From Frateuria terrea (GTDB taxonomy: Bacteria > Pseudomonadota > Gammaproteobacteria > Xanthomonadales > Rhodanobacteraceae), in NCBI RefSeq assembly GCF_900115705.1, contig NZ_FOXL01000010.1, forward strand, positions 42,862 to 106,861: a stretch of 64,000 nucleotides of DNA. Direction: 5' to 3'. The translations under genes were made by a program, and so were the position numbers. The notes under the pieces were generated by a model that was given only the letters and a program-made list of their open reading frames with translations, was not told the origin of the DNA and searched no databases. Shown in pieces: positions 42,359-54,499 of the stretch; position 1 is the first letter of the stretch; each line of letters starts with the position of its first letter.

Positions 42359-43288
42359 ATGCAGATCATACTCGTATCCCGCTCCAGGAAAGTACCCCGG
42401 ACCTTCGATCTCAACCAGCGGCGGTTGCGCTGGCGGCTGGCGGGTCTGGCGTTGGCGGCGGTGATCGGGTGTGGCGTGCTTGGCGCTGCAGTGGCGTTGA
42501 CCGTGTCCAGTCCGCGCGATCGTGCGCTGGCCGAAATCCACCAGCTCAAGCAGCAGATCCATCGGCAGGACACCCAGTTGGCGGGTGTACGCAAGGATTC
42601 CCAGCGTGAGCTCGATGCGTTGGCGGTGAAGCTGGGCCAGCTCGAAGCCCAATCCACCCGCCTCAATGCGCTGGGCGAGCGTTTGACCGAGGTCGGCAAG
42701 CTCGATCCGGACGAGTTCAACTTCGACCAGCAGCCCGCGGTGGGTGGCCTCGAGGACTCGGCCGGTAGCGCCTATGCATTGCCGCCGACCCTGGATGCCG
42801 GCATCGACCAACTCGCAAGCCAGTTCGACGTTCAGCAGGCGCAGTTGTCCGCGCTGCAGAGCCTGCTGCTGGATGCCAAGATCGATTCCAACCTCAAGCC
42901 GACCGGTATGCCCGCTTCGGGCTACATCTCTTCGTATTTCGGCGTGCGCCCGGATCCGTTCGACGGCCACAGCGCACGGCACACCGGCCTGGACATCGCC
43001 GTGCCGTTCGGTTCCTCGGTCCACGCCGTCGCCGAAGGCATGGTCACCTTCACCGGCGTGCGCAGCGGCTATGGCAAGGTGGTCGAGATCGATCACGGCA
43101 ACGGCTACATGACCCGTTACGCGCACAACAGCAAGTTGCTGGTGCATCCTGGCCAGCGCGTGCACGTGGGCGAGGTGATTTCGCAGGCCGGATCGACCGG
43201 CCGTTCCACTGGCCCGCACGTGCATTTCGAGGTCTGGTACAAGGGTCGCGTGGTCAATCCGCTGGCCTATGTGAAGAGCCACCGCTAG
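42359..43288 (+). CDS. M23 family (LytM-type) peptidoglycan endopeptidase or regulator
   Basis: A 309-residue membrane-anchored periplasmic protein: an N-terminal membrane helix (about 27-50), coiled coil (about 60-115), linker, and C-terminal LytM domain. The domain has HTGLDIAVPFGSSVHAVAEG, YGKVVEIDHGNGYMTRYAH and GPHVHFEVW, so the zinc ligands (H...D and H-x-H) are intact and the enzyme is probably active. ATG 42359 is used; the frame upstream overlaps dciA. It lies immediately before secA, in the place occupied by secM in enterics. Confidence 0.88.
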   Translation: MQIILVSRSRKVPRTFDLNQRRLRWRLAGLALAAVIGCGVLGAAVALTVSSPRDRALAEIHQLKQQIHRQDTQLAGVRKDSQRELDALAVKLGQLEAQSTRLNALGERLTEVGKLDPDEFNFDQQPAVGGLEDSAGSAYALPPTLDAGIDQLASQFDVQQAQLSALQSLLLDAKIDSNLKPTGMPASGYISSYFGVRPDPFDGHSARHTGLDIAVPFGSSVHAVAEGMVTFTGVRSGYGKVVEIDHGNGYMTRYAHNSKLLVHPGQRVHVGEVISQAGSTGRSTGPHVHFEVWYKGRVVNPLAYVKSHR

Positions 43289-43502
43289 AGCGAAGTGGTC
43301 AACTTGCAGGGGCCGCCCCGAGCGAGCTCCTGCCGACCAGGCGTGCGTCGCCCGCCCCTGCGCAAGGCGTGCGGCATCCGCACGCCACCTCTTGAATCGC
43401 TCGCCCCCCGTCGCCATCCCGGCCAGCTGGAGCGGCTGTAGTAACATGTCTCCTTTCGCCCGCGGCCGCCGCGGGCCTTGAGCCTTCACTGACGGAAGAT
43501 CG

Positions 43503-46220
<2,718 letters not shown>

Positions 46221-46312
46221 CCTGTGCCTGTGCTCCTCCCCCGCTTATCCATGGTGGGGTGAAATGAGGGGGCGCCGGGGCTCGCCTTGAGTCGTCCGCA
46301 AGCGAGCCGGGC

Positions 46313-46334
46313 GGCCCTCCTTTCCGGGAGGGCC
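46313..46334. terminator. Hairpin between convergent secA and apaH
   Basis: GGCCCTCC and GGAGGGCC form an 8-bp perfect stem with loop TTTCCG; there is no T-tract, so termination is uncertain. A GC-rich stretch related to the palindromic repeats (GGGGCGCCGGGGCTCGC) precedes it at 46268-46284. Confidence 0.4.
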
Positions 46335-46343
46335 GGTGCGGGT

Positions 46344-47195
46344 TCAGTCGCCCCCGCCCGGTGGCCGCTTGCGGTGCGGCTCGGCGTTCACCGCGATGTA
46401 CTGGGGATCCTCTTCATCCAGCCGCAGGGCGGTCAGTTGGCCACCCCAGACGCAGCCGGTGTCGATCGCGTATACGCCCAGCCCGGCAAAGCGGCCTAGT
46501 GCCGACCAGTGGCCGCAGACCATCTTCACCTCGCGTCGGCGCATGCCCGGCACCGCGAACCAGGGATACAGGCCTGGCTTCTGCGATCCGGGCAAGCCTT
46601 TGGCTTCGAAATCGATGCGGCCGTTGACGTCGCAATAGCGCATCCGCGTCATCGTGTTGATGGTTGCGCGGAAGCGCTCGATGCCCTGCAGCCGGCTGGA
46701 CCACGCCGCAGGACGGTTGCCGAACAGGTTGCGCAGCAGACGCGGATGGCGGGGGCTGGACAGCTCGCGCTCGACTTCCTGTGCCGCGCGCATCGCCTGG
46801 CGCAGCGTCCATGACGGCGCCATTCCCGCATGCACCATACCCCAGCCAAGCGCTTCGTCATGGTGCAGCAACTTCTGGTTGCGCAGCCATTCGAACAGCA
46901 CCGGCGCATCGTCGGCAAACAGCACCTCGCGCAATTCCGGGTTGACTCGCGACTGCGCGTCTGGCTTGCGTTGGGCGATTGCCAGCAGGCTGAGGTCGTG
47001 GTTGCCGAGGGTGACCACCACGTTTTCACGAAGTCCGTGGATCAGCCGCAACGTTTCCAGCGACTGGCCGCCGCGGTTGACCAGGTCGCCACAGAACCAC
47101 AGCTGGTCACGCGCCGGATCGAACCTGAGCTTGTCGAGCAAGCGCGAGAGCTCCGGATAGCAGCCTTGCACGTCGCCGATTGCATATGTCGCCAT
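46344..47195 (-). CDS. apaH: Symmetrical bis(5'-nucleosyl)-tetraphosphatase ApaH
   Basis: Hydrolyses Ap4A to two ADP; also removes Np4 caps from RNA. The 283-residue phosphoesterase has the metal-binding motifs MATYAIGDVQGCYPEL, FCGDLVNRGGQSLETL and TLGNHDLSLLAI, then MVHAG and GHWSALGRF. The ATG at 47195 is chosen since family members start at this motif; an upstream in-frame extension lies across the apaG end. It is the last gene of the lptD-surA-pdxA-rsmA-apaG-apaH run. Confidence 0.95.
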   Translation of the reverse strand: MATYAIGDVQGCYPELSRLLDKLRFDPARDQLWFCGDLVNRGGQSLETLRLIHGLRENVVVTLGNHDLSLLAIAQRKPDAQSRVNPELREVLFADDAPVLFEWLRNQKLLHHDEALGWGMVHAGMAPSWTLRQAMRAAQEVERELSSPRHPRLLRNLFGNRPAAWSSRLQGIERFRATINTMTRMRYCDVNGRIDFEAKGLPGSQKPGLYPWFAVPGMRRREVKMVCGHWSALGRFAGLGVYAIDTGCVWGGQLTALRLDEEDPQYIAVNAEPHRKRPPGGGD

Positions 47196-47253
47196 CAGAA
47201 CTCGTCCATCCAGAGCCGGTCCATCGCAGACGAACCCTCGGTTGTGCGTTCCA

Positions 47254-47637
47254 TCAGTGCAGGGTGCGCGGTATGGACAGCGTGAACGGCGGGATGGGCG
47301 CGTCGAAGCGGGTGCCGTCGTCGGCAAGCATCTGGTAGCTGCCCCGCATGGTGCCCACGGCGGTATCCAGCACCGCGCCGGAGCTGTACTGGTAGCGGTC
47401 GCCCGGACGTATCCACGGCTGGTCGCCGACCACGCCCTCGCCGCGCACCTCTTCCACCTTGCCGTTGGCGTCGGTGATCACCCAGTGGCGGGTGAGCAGG
47501 CGCGCCGGCACGTCGCCGGCGTTGTGCAAGGTCACGGTGTAGGCGAACACATAGCGGTTGTCGTGCGGCTTGGACTGATCGGGAACGAAGCGGGTTTCGA
47601 CCTGCACGTCGATCGTGTAGGAGGGTTTGGGATTCAT
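47254..47637 (-). CDS. apaG: ApaG protein
   Basis: A 127-residue beta-sandwich (fibronectin III-like) protein. It has YVFAYTVTLHNAGDVPARLLTRHWVITDANG, VRGEGVVGDQPWIRPGDRYQYSSG and MRGSYQML, which are the invariant ApaG blocks. It is linked to Co2+ resistance and Mg2+ efflux in Salmonella, with no known enzymatic role. It lies between rsmA and apaH as usual. Confidence 0.95.
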   Translation of the reverse strand: MNPKPSYTIDVQVETRFVPDQSKPHDNRYVFAYTVTLHNAGDVPARLLTRHWVITDANGKVEEVRGEGVVGDQPWIRPGDRYQYSSGAVLDTAVGTMRGSYQMLADDGTRFDAPIPPFTLSIPRTLH

Positions 47638-47687
47638 GCGTCGATTGTACGGCCTGTGTGCAGGCCCGCGCGTGTAGGCGGCGCGTC

Positions 47688-48470
47688 TCAGATCGGCAGC
47701 TTGGCCAGGCGAACGAAGTCCTCCGGCGCGAGGGTCTCGGCCCGCGTCCTGGGATCGATGCCGGCGCTGGCGATCGCCTCGCTGTCGAGCAAGGTCTTGA
47801 GCCCGTTCGACAAGGTCTTGCGCCGCTGCGCGAAGGCCGCCTTGACGATCGCATGCACGCGTTGCGGATCGGCATCGTGGCGCTCGTGGGCCGCCAGCGG
47901 CACCAGCCGTACTACGGCCGAATCGACCTTCGGCGGCGGACGGAAGGCACCCGGCGGCACGGTGAACAGAGGCTCCACGCGGCAGGCCAGCTGCAGCATC
48001 ACCGACAGACGGCCATACACCTTGCTACCCGGTTCGGCAGCCATGCGGTCCACCACTTCCTTCTGCAGCATGAAGTGCATGTCCTCGATCGCTGCTGCAT
48101 GGTCGACGCAGTGGAACAGGATCGGGCTGGAGATGTAGTAAGGCAGGTTGCCGGCAAGGCGCACGCGCGGCACGCCCAGGCGCTGCGCCAGGGCAGAGAG
48201 GTCCACCTTGAGCACGTCGGCGTGGATGATCTCCAGGGTGCCGATGCCGTCCGCTCGGGCCTGCAGGCCAGGGATCAGGTCGGTATCGAGTTCGATGGCG
48301 GTGAGTCGGCCGGCGGCGGCCAGCAGCGGCAGTGTGAGCGCGCCCTCGCCTGGGCCGATCTCGACCACGCGGTCGTCCGCGCGTGGCCCAATGGCACTGA
48401 CGATGCGTTCGATGTAACGCTTCTCGTGCAGGAAGTGCTGGCCGAAGCTTTTTTTGGGGCGGGCGTTCAT
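47688..48470 (-). CDS. rsmA: 16S rRNA dimethyladenosine transferase RsmA (KsgA)
   Basis: Dimethylates A1518 and A1519 of 16S rRNA late in 30S assembly. The 260-residue product has KKSFGQHFLHEKRYIERIV, VVEIGPGEGALTLPLL, AIELDTDLIPGL, LAGNLPYYISSPILFH (catalytic NLPY) and VPPGAFRPPPKVDSAVV. ATG 48470 gives the family start; the longer frame upstream is made of the palindromic repeat and is not coding for this protein. Confidence 0.96.
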   Translation of the reverse strand: MNARPKKSFGQHFLHEKRYIERIVSAIGPRADDRVVEIGPGEGALTLPLLAAAGRLTAIELDTDLIPGLQARADGIGTLEIIHADVLKVDLSALAQRLGVPRVRLAGNLPYYISSPILFHCVDHAAAIEDMHFMLQKEVVDRMAAEPGSKVYGRLSVMLQLACRVEPLFTVPPGAFRPPPKVDSAVVRLVPLAAHERHDADPQRVHAIVKAAFAQRRKTLSNGLKTLLDSEAIASAGIDPRTRAETLAPEDFVRLAKLPI

Positions 48471-48489
48471 GGGGTGTCTCGCAAGCCTT

Positions 48490-48530
48490 GGCCCCTCACT
48501 CCTTGCCCTCTCCCCGAAGGGGAGAGGGGG
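48490..48530. repeat. Palindromic intergenic repeat, copy B, overlapping the pdxA 3' end
   Basis: GGCCCCTCACTCC, then CCCTCTCCCC/GGGGAGAGGG around GAA(G), nearly identical to copy A at 4433-4470. It fills the pdxA-rsmA joint and supplies the last codons and stop of pdxA. Confidence 0.7.
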
Positions 48531-49518
48531 ACGTCGAGGCGCGATGTGCAATGAGTTCGATGGCCATCTGCGTCGCGGCGATCAGGCTGGATGGATCCGC
48601 GCGGCCGGTTCCGGCCAGGTCCAGCGCCGTGCCGTGGTCGACCGACGTGCGGATGAAGGGCAGGCCGAGGGTAAGGTTGACGGTGCGGTCGAAGGCCTCG
48701 CTCTTGAGCACCGGCAGTGCCTGGTCGTGGTACATCGCCAGCACCGCGTCGTAGCGTCCGCGCTGCGCCGGCACGAACGCGGTGTCGGCCGGCAGTGGGC
48801 CCAGCAAATGCATGCCCTGCGCGCGCAGCCTCGCCATCGTAGGTTCGATCACGTCCAGTTCCTCGCGGCCCAGATGACCACCCTCGCCAGCGTGCGGGTT
48901 GAGGCCGAGCACGGCGATGCGCGGTTCGGCCAGGCCGAACGTGCCCCTCAGTTCGCCATGCACGATGCGCAACGTGCGCTCCAACGCCTCCCCGGTGATT
49001 GCCGTGGGCACCGCACGCAGCGGCAGGTGCGTGGTGGCCAGCGCCACGCGCAACGCCGGACTGGCCAGCATCATGACCACGTCGGTGCCCGTGCGCTGGG
49101 CAAAGAACTCGGTGTGGCCACTGAACGGGATGCCGGCGTCGTTGATCGTGGCCTTCTGAAGCGGGGCCGTGACCACGGCGGCGTAGCGCCCGGCAAGGCA
49201 GCCGTCGGCCGCTTCGACCAGCGTGGCCAGCACGTGGCGGGCGTTACGCGGATCGGGATGGCCCGGACGCTCTTCGACGGCGAGCGGAATATGCCGCACC
49301 CACAGGCTGCCGGCCGCGTGCGCATGTGGCCGGCCGTCGTCCTCGTGCAGCTGGAGCGGCACGCCACAGCGGCTGGCGGCGCGCAGCAGCAGGCCGCGAT
49401 CGGTGATGGCGACGAGCCCGGCCGCCAGCGGCGTGGCCGCCAGGCGTACCAGCAGCTCGGGACCGACGCCGGCCGGTTCCCCGGCGGTCAAGGCCAGTCG
49501 GGGCAGGCCGGCGCTCAA
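48496..49518 (-). CDS. pdxA: 4-hydroxythreonine-4-phosphate dehydrogenase
   Basis: NAD- and metal-dependent enzyme of pyridoxal phosphate synthesis. The 340-residue product has LTAGEPAGVGPEL, TAPLQKATIN, FSGHTEFFA, GLNPHAGEGGHLGREE (metal His), MYHDQALPVLK and RTSVDHGTALDLAG. No ATG is suitable; TTG at 49518, with AAGGG upstream, gives the family N-terminus just after the surA stop. The last 13-15 residues (ASTSPSPLRGEGKE) are encoded by the palindromic repeat and are unlike other PdxA proteins. Confidence 0.92.
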   Translation of the reverse strand: MSAGLPRLALTAGEPAGVGPELLVRLAATPLAAGLVAITDRGLLLRAASRCGVPLQLHEDDGRPHAHAAGSLWVRHIPLAVEERPGHPDPRNARHVLATLVEAADGCLAGRYAAVVTAPLQKATINDAGIPFSGHTEFFAQRTGTDVVMMLASPALRVALATTHLPLRAVPTAITGEALERTLRIVHGELRGTFGLAEPRIAVLGLNPHAGEGGHLGREELDVIEPTMARLRAQGMHLLGPLPADTAFVPAQRGRYDAVLAMYHDQALPVLKSEAFDRTVNLTLGLPFIRTSVDHGTALDLAGTGRADPSSLIAATQMAIELIAHRASTSPSPLRGEGKE

Positions 49519-49526
49519 GGGCTTGC

Positions 49527-50879
49527 TCAGCCCTTGTCCCGCGCGTCCGGATCCTTCAGCGCCGGCACCAGGATGTTCACGTAGGCATCCGAACGCAGCT
49601 GGCGCAGGAAGTCGTCATAGGCCTGCTCGGCCTTGCGGTTGCCGATCGCCTGGCGCGCCTGGTTGCGCTCGCTTTCCTCGGTCACGTCGCTCTTGCGCGT
49701 GCCTTCCAGCTGCAGGATGTGCCAGCCGGCCTCGCTCTGGAACGGATGGGAGACCTCGCCGTCCTTGAGCTGGGCCAGCTGCTGGGCGATCGTGCCGCCC
49801 CACTGGTCACGCTGGAACCAGCCCATGTCCCCGCCGGCATTGGCGGTGGTGGGATCCTTGGAGTTCTCCTTCGCCAGCTTGGCAAAGTCCTCGTGCTTGT
49901 CGACGATACGGTTGTACAGGTCCTGCGCCTTCTGCTGCGCCTGCTCGGGGGTGACCAGTTCGCTCGGGCGGATCAGGATCTGGCGGGCGTGGTACTCGGT
50001 GACCACCTGGCGGCTGGGCGCGCGCTGGTCGACCAGCTTGATGATGTGGAAGCCGGTGGGACCGCGCAGCGCCGGGCTGACCTGGCCGGGCTTCATGCCG
50101 GAGACGGTGTCGGCGAAGGCTGGCGGGATCTCGTCCATCTTGCGCCAGCCGAGGTCGCCGCCCTCGAGCGCGTCCTGCGCATCGGAGTAGCGGATCGCCG
50201 CGGCGTTGAAGTCCATGCCGCCCTTGATCGCGTCGATCGCCTGCTGTGCCTTGGCCTGGGCGGCCTGGATGTCGCTTGCGCTGGCGCCGGCGGGAATCGA
50301 TATCTGGATGTGTGCCAAATGCACTTCGCCCGCCTTGTAGGTCGGACTGTTGAGCAGGTTGCTGATCTCGCTGTCGGTGATGTTGACCGAGTCGCGCACG
50401 ACGCTCTCGTGCAGGCGCTGGACCATCACCTGGTCGGCCAGCTGGCTGCGGAACGCGGCGAAGCTCTGTCCGCTCTGCTCGACCGCCTGCTGCAGCTGCT
50501 CGGGCGTCATGTGGTTCTGCTGGGCGACCGCGGCCACGGCCTGGTCGACATCGGCGTTGGAGACGCGCACGCCCTGTTCGTTGGCCTTGTTGACCTGCAG
50601 CTTCATCAGGATCAGGCGGTCGAGCACCTGCCGCTCGAGCACGTCGTCCGGCGGCAGCTGGCCGGGGTTGCTGGCGTATTGCTGCTTGACCGAGCGCACC
50701 GCGTCGTCCAGTTCGCTCTGCAGGATGACGTCCTCGTCGACCACCGCGACGATGCGGTCGAGCGGCTGTGTGCCGGAGGCCGTGGCATCGGCCTGCGCCT
50801 GCGGCAGCAGCTGCGCCTGGACGGGCAGCGCAGTGGCCGCGGCGAGCGCGAGGAGGAGCAGCGCGGAAGGGTGCTTCAT
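49527..50879 (-). CDS. surA: Periplasmic chaperone and peptidyl-prolyl isomerase SurA
   Basis: Chaperone for outer-membrane proteins including LptD, whose gene lies just upstream. The 450-residue product has a signal peptide (MKHPSALLLLALAAATALPVQA), an N-terminal chaperone domain starting LDRIVAVVDEDVILQSELDDAV, and two parvulin domains (about 185-280 with ALEGGDLGWRKMDEIPPAFAD, and 295-390 with GGDMGWFQRDQWGGTIAQQLAQLKDGEVSHPF). ATG 50879 is used; the longer frame lies inside lptD. Confidence 0.95.
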   Translation of the reverse strand: MKHPSALLLLALAAATALPVQAQLLPQAQADATASGTQPLDRIVAVVDEDVILQSELDDAVRSVKQQYASNPGQLPPDDVLERQVLDRLILMKLQVNKANEQGVRVSNADVDQAVAAVAQQNHMTPEQLQQAVEQSGQSFAAFRSQLADQVMVQRLHESVVRDSVNITDSEISNLLNSPTYKAGEVHLAHIQISIPAGASASDIQAAQAKAQQAIDAIKGGMDFNAAAIRYSDAQDALEGGDLGWRKMDEIPPAFADTVSGMKPGQVSPALRGPTGFHIIKLVDQRAPSRQVVTEYHARQILIRPSELVTPEQAQQKAQDLYNRIVDKHEDFAKLAKENSKDPTTANAGGDMGWFQRDQWGGTIAQQLAQLKDGEVSHPFQSEAGWHILQLEGTRKSDVTEESERNQARQAIGNRKAEQAYDDFLRQLRSDAYVNILVPALKDPDARDKG

Positions 50880-50998
50880 CGGTCGGAAACCTTCACTCGC
50901 CTGAAGGCGATGGTTGGAGGGAACGGAGCGTGCGGCCGGTTCAGGCCGGCCTGACAACCGTGGATCGCAACGGCGCCGGAAAGTTCGCGGCCAGGCCG

Positions 50999-53431
50999 TT
51001 ACTGATAGCCAAGAATACCACGCCGCAACACGTCCTCGGTCTGGCCGTTGAAGGCACCCAGGCCCTTGAAGATCAGCTCGAACATCACTGCGTTGTTGCT
51101 GTTGCCGCGTTCGGTGATCGGGCCGCTGCTGACCACGTAATGGCGGCCGACCACGCGCACCGCGACGCAGCAACTGTCGTATTCCACACCCGCCAGCGCC
51201 TCGACCGTGCGCTGGTCGCGGACCGAGTAGACCCAGCGGCCGAGCAGTCGCCAACGCTCGGAGATCGGATAGATCGCCGAAGCGTCGTACTGCTCGACCA
51301 GGTTGCGGCGGAAGCGGTAGGAGAAATTGAAGATGCCGTCCGCGCCGATGCGCCGCTGCAGCTCGAGCGAGCCCAAGTCGGTCTGGCGGGTGTTGGGGCT
51401 CCACTGGTACTGGCTGTTGAGGCGCCAGCGGTCGTTCAGCTGTACGCCAAGCTGGGCCACGTAGTCCGAGCGGGTCCAGTCGGTGGGAGCTGCGGTGGTG
51501 ACCGGGCCGTTGGGGAGTTGCACCCGTTGCGGCGCGAAATAGTGGATCTGGCCGATGCTGGCCGAGAGCCGTTCCACACCGTCGTCGTCCAGCAGCCGGG
51601 TAGTCAGTGCCGCGGTCAGGTCGTTGGCGTTCATCTGGCGGTCGGCGCCAGAGAACTGGTTGGGCGCGAAAAGCTGCCAGTAGTCGAACGACATCCTGTT
51701 GGTGTCAAACAACGGCAGGTCGTCCTGCTGGCGATAGGGCACGTAGAGGTAGTACAGCCGGGGCTCGAGCGTCTGCGTGTAGGTCTTTCCGAAAAGCGAG
51801 GTCGAGCGGTCGAAGATCAGGCCGGTGTCCAGGCTGGCGATGGGCAGGGCGCGGCTGGGCGAGCGTTTGTCGAATGGCGAAACCTGGTTGGTGACCAGCA
51901 AGCCGCCGTAGCCGTAGCGCTGGTAGCCGCTGTCGAGCTGGTAGGCGGTGTAGCGGTAGGCGAGCTTGGGCCTGACGAACCAGGCCGCACCGCGGAAATC
52001 GGCGGCGAAGTACGGATAGAGGTCCAGTCGATCGCCCTCGACCACGCCATCCTTGCGGAATGCCACGGCTTCCGTTTGTGCGCCGAAATCCAGCCAGTGC
52101 GTGAGCGGTAGGTCGAGCCCGAGCGTGGCTCGCGGCCAGCGCTTGTATTGCACCACCGTGTCGGGCAGGTAGGGATCGACGTTCTGGTAGCTGTCGGCTC
52201 CAAAGGAGGCATTCCACCAGTTGCCGCCGCCGCCTATGTAGGCGCTGGATGCCAGGGTGCCTACCGACGAGGTGTAGAGGTCGTTGCCAAAGTCGCGCAC
52301 GTAATTGCGGTCGGAGGCGCGGTTGATGCTGGTGGCAAAGGACCACGGTCCGATCAGATGCGTGTTGTCGCCGACCTTCAGCAGCCAGCGGTCGCGCCCC
52401 TTCGTCGACGAACCGCCGTTGAGGTCCTCGCCATGGTCGTTCGGCAGGTACTCCGCGTTGAACTGGCCGGCGCTGCCGGGCAGCAGATAGCGGAATTCGC
52501 CCGCCAGCAGCGTGCCGCGCTGGGTGTAGATGCGCGGTTCCAGCGTGGCGTCATAGTTCGGCGCGAGGTTCAGGTAGTACGGGATGGAGAACATCGTGCC
52601 CGAGCGGTTCGAGCTGCCGAAGGTCGGATACAGGAAGCCGCTCTTGCGCCGGTTGTCGATCGGGAAAGTGAAGTAGGGCAGGTACAGGAACGGCACGTTG
52701 GCGAAGCGCATGGTCGCGCCGTGCGCGGTGCCTACGCCGGTCGCCTTGTCGATCTTCAGCTTCTTGGCGCGCACTTCCCACAGGTGGTGGCCGACGTCGC
52801 AGGTGGAGTAGGTCACCTGGTTGTAGCGGCTGTGCTGGGCGTCGAGCAGCTCGCCCCGGGCGGCGGTGCCGTTGCCGCGCGACTGCAGCAGCTGGTAGCG
52901 CACGTTCTCGGCGACGCCGTGGTTGGCCTGGTTGTTGCCGCGCAGGTGGTCGGCGCTCAGCAGCTCGCCGGCTTCCTGGTAGCGCACATTGCCCTGCGCG
53001 TCGTAGTCGGTGGTGGTGTCGTTGTAGTCGACCCGGTCGGCGCGCAGCAGCTGGTCGGCGCGCTCGATACGCACGTTGCCGGAGAGCCGGTAGATCGCAC
53101 GATTGGAGCTGTCCACATGGGCGGCGTCGACGGCCGTGTCGGAGCTTTCGCGCAGCGTGGGATCACGCGGCAGCGCGGGGTCGTAGAACTCCAGCAGCGC
53201 GTTGGGGCGGCACAGCGCAAAGCTTTCCGGCCGCGGGGGGCAATGGAACGCACCCAGCGGGCAGCTCGAAACGGTTTCGCGGCTGGCCGTGGCCTCCGAT
53301 GCCGGTACGGCCGGCTGTGCGGGCGCCGTGGTCTGGGCTTCGACCGGGCCGCCGGCCAAGGCGAGGGCGGCGGCGACCGCCAGCAGGCGGTGTGGAGGCA
53401 AGGCGCGCAGGGTCGTGGGGCTCGGCGTCAC
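50999..53431 (-). CDS. lptD: LPS-assembly outer-membrane protein LptD
   Basis: Outer-membrane beta-barrel that inserts LPS with LptE. The roughly 810-residue product has a signal segment ([20 protein letters not shown]), then the N-terminal beta-jellyroll (YRLSGNVRIERADQLLRADRVDYN, STCDVGHHLWEVRAKKLKID). A C-terminal barrel contains YLPYFTFPIDNRRKSGFLYP and ends with VEYDSCCVAVRVVGRH, whose cysteine pair forms the conserved disulfides with N-terminal cysteines. GTG 53431 places the signal peptide normally; an ATG at 53512 would add 27 residues. It heads the lptD-surA-pdxA-rsmA-apaG-apaH run. Confidence 0.93.
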   Translation of the reverse strand: MTPSPTTLRALPPHRLLAVAAALALAGGPVEAQTTAPAQPAVPASEATASRETVSSCPLGAFHCPPRPESFALCRPNALLEFYDPALPRDPTLRESSDTAVDAAHVDSSNRAIYRLSGNVRIERADQLLRADRVDYNDTTTDYDAQGNVRYQEAGELLSADHLRGNNQANHGVAENVRYQLLQSRGNGTAARGELLDAQHSRYNQVTYSTCDVGHHLWEVRAKKLKIDKATGVGTAHGATMRFANVPFLYLPYFTFPIDNRRKSGFLYPTFGSSNRSGTMFSIPYYLNLAPNYDATLEPRIYTQRGTLLAGEFRYLLPGSAGQFNAEYLPNDHGEDLNGGSSTKGRDRWLLKVGDNTHLIGPWSFATSINRASDRNYVRDFGNDLYTSSVGTLASSAYIGGGGNWWNASFGADSYQNVDPYLPDTVVQYKRWPRATLGLDLPLTHWLDFGAQTEAVAFRKDGVVEGDRLDLYPYFAADFRGAAWFVRPKLAYRYTAYQLDSGYQRYGYGGLLVTNQVSPFDKRSPSRALPIASLDTGLIFDRSTSLFGKTYTQTLEPRLYYLYVPYRQQDDLPLFDTNRMSFDYWQLFAPNQFSGADRQMNANDLTAALTTRLLDDDGVERLSASIGQIHYFAPQRVQLPNGPVTTAAPTDWTRSDYVAQLGVQLNDRWRLNSQYQWSPNTRQTDLGSLELQRRIGADGIFNFSYRFRRNLVEQYDASAIYPISERWRLLGRWVYSVRDQRTVEALAGVEYDSCCVAVRVVGRHYVVSSGPITERGNSNNAVMFELIFKGLGAFNGQTEDVLRRGILGYQ

Positions 53432-53568
53432 GGTGGGCTGTCGGGGTTCGTCAGGACGCGTAAAGCTAGCAGAAAGGCCGCATGGCCGGCAGGAACCGCG
53501 CTTTGCGACCATTCCTCTGCGGGAGCGGGGCGGCGCTCGCGGGTGACCGGCGCGCGGTTGCGTTCAGC

Positions 53569-54489
53569 TCAGCCGACCAACGCCATCACGTGGGCGACGG
53601 CACTGGTGGCCAGGGCATCGAGGTCGTAACCGCCCTCCAGGGTCGAGACCACGCGGCCGCCCGCATGGGCGCGCGCGATTTCCAGCAGCCGCGAGGTCAG
53701 CCAGGCGTAGTCGTCGGCCCCCAGTTCCAGTTGCGCCAGCGGGTCCGCGCGGTGGGCGTCGAAGCCGGCTGAGATCAGCAGGAGCTGGGGCCGGAACGCG
53801 TCCAGTCGCGGCAGCAGCTGCTCGTCCCAGGTCTGCCGGAACGCCAGCGAGCCTGTGCCCGGCGGCAGCGGGGCGTTGAGCAGGTTACCCACGCCGGTTT
53901 CGTCCGCGCCCCCGCTGCCCGGATACAGCGGCGACTGGTGGCTGGAGACGAACAGCACGCGCGGCTCGCGCGCGAAGATGTCCTGCGTGCCATTGCCGTG
54001 GTGCACGTCGAAGTCGGCGATCGCCACGCGCTCGAGGCCGTGTTCGGCCAACGCATGCGCGGCGCCGACGGCCACATTGTTGAACAGGCAGAAGCCCATC
54101 GCCTGGTCGGCGGTGGCGTGGTGGCCCGGCGGGCGCACCGCACAGAACGCACGACTGGCGCGTTCGTCGAGTGCGGCGTCGACGGCTGCGACAACGGCCC
54201 CGGCGGCACGCAGCGCCGCCTCGGCCGAGGCGGGCGACATCACGGTGTCCTCATCCAGCCGCAAGACGCCCTCGGCCGGTGCGCTGGCAAGGATGCGCGC
54301 CACGTACGCCGGGTCGTGCACCCGCTCGAGCGCTTCGGTGCTGGCCAGTGGAGCCTCGATGCGGTCGAGCGCGGCGAAGCGGTCCCGGTCGAGCGCCGCC
54401 AGCACGGCGCGCAGGCGCGCGGGGGATTCGGGGTGGCCGGGGCCGGGGTCGTGCTGCAGGCAGGCCGGGTGGGTGTAGAGCCGCAGCAT
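53569..54489 (-). CDS. Histone-deacetylase family protein
   Basis: A 306-residue zinc amidohydrolase. HPACLQHDPGPGHPESPARL, CAVRPPGHHATADQAMGFCLFNNVAVGA, IADFDVHHGNGTQDIF, ISAGFDAHRADPLAQLEL and TLEGGYDLDAL hold the catalytic His pair and the D..H..D zinc ligands. Bacterial class II HDAC-like proteins may act on acetylpolyamines or protein lysines; the substrate here is unknown. It is 10 bases downstream of the adenosyltransferase gene and may be in one transcript with it. Confidence 0.92.
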   Translation of the reverse strand: MLRLYTHPACLQHDPGPGHPESPARLRAVLAALDRDRFAALDRIEAPLASTEALERVHDPAYVARILASAPAEGVLRLDEDTVMSPASAEAALRAAGAVVAAVDAALDERASRAFCAVRPPGHHATADQAMGFCLFNNVAVGAAHALAEHGLERVAIADFDVHHGNGTQDIFAREPRVLFVSSHQSPLYPGSGGADETGVGNLLNAPLPPGTGSLAFRQTWDEQLLPRLDAFRPQLLLISAGFDAHRADPLAQLELGADDYAWLTSRLLEIARAHAGGRVVSTLEGGYDLDALATSAVAHVMALVG

Positions 54490-54499
54490 CGGCGATCCT

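Noticed and set aside
47195..47251. Tiny open frame (about 18 codons) between apaG and apaH
   Set aside because: No support beyond an ATG and an overlap with the apaH start.
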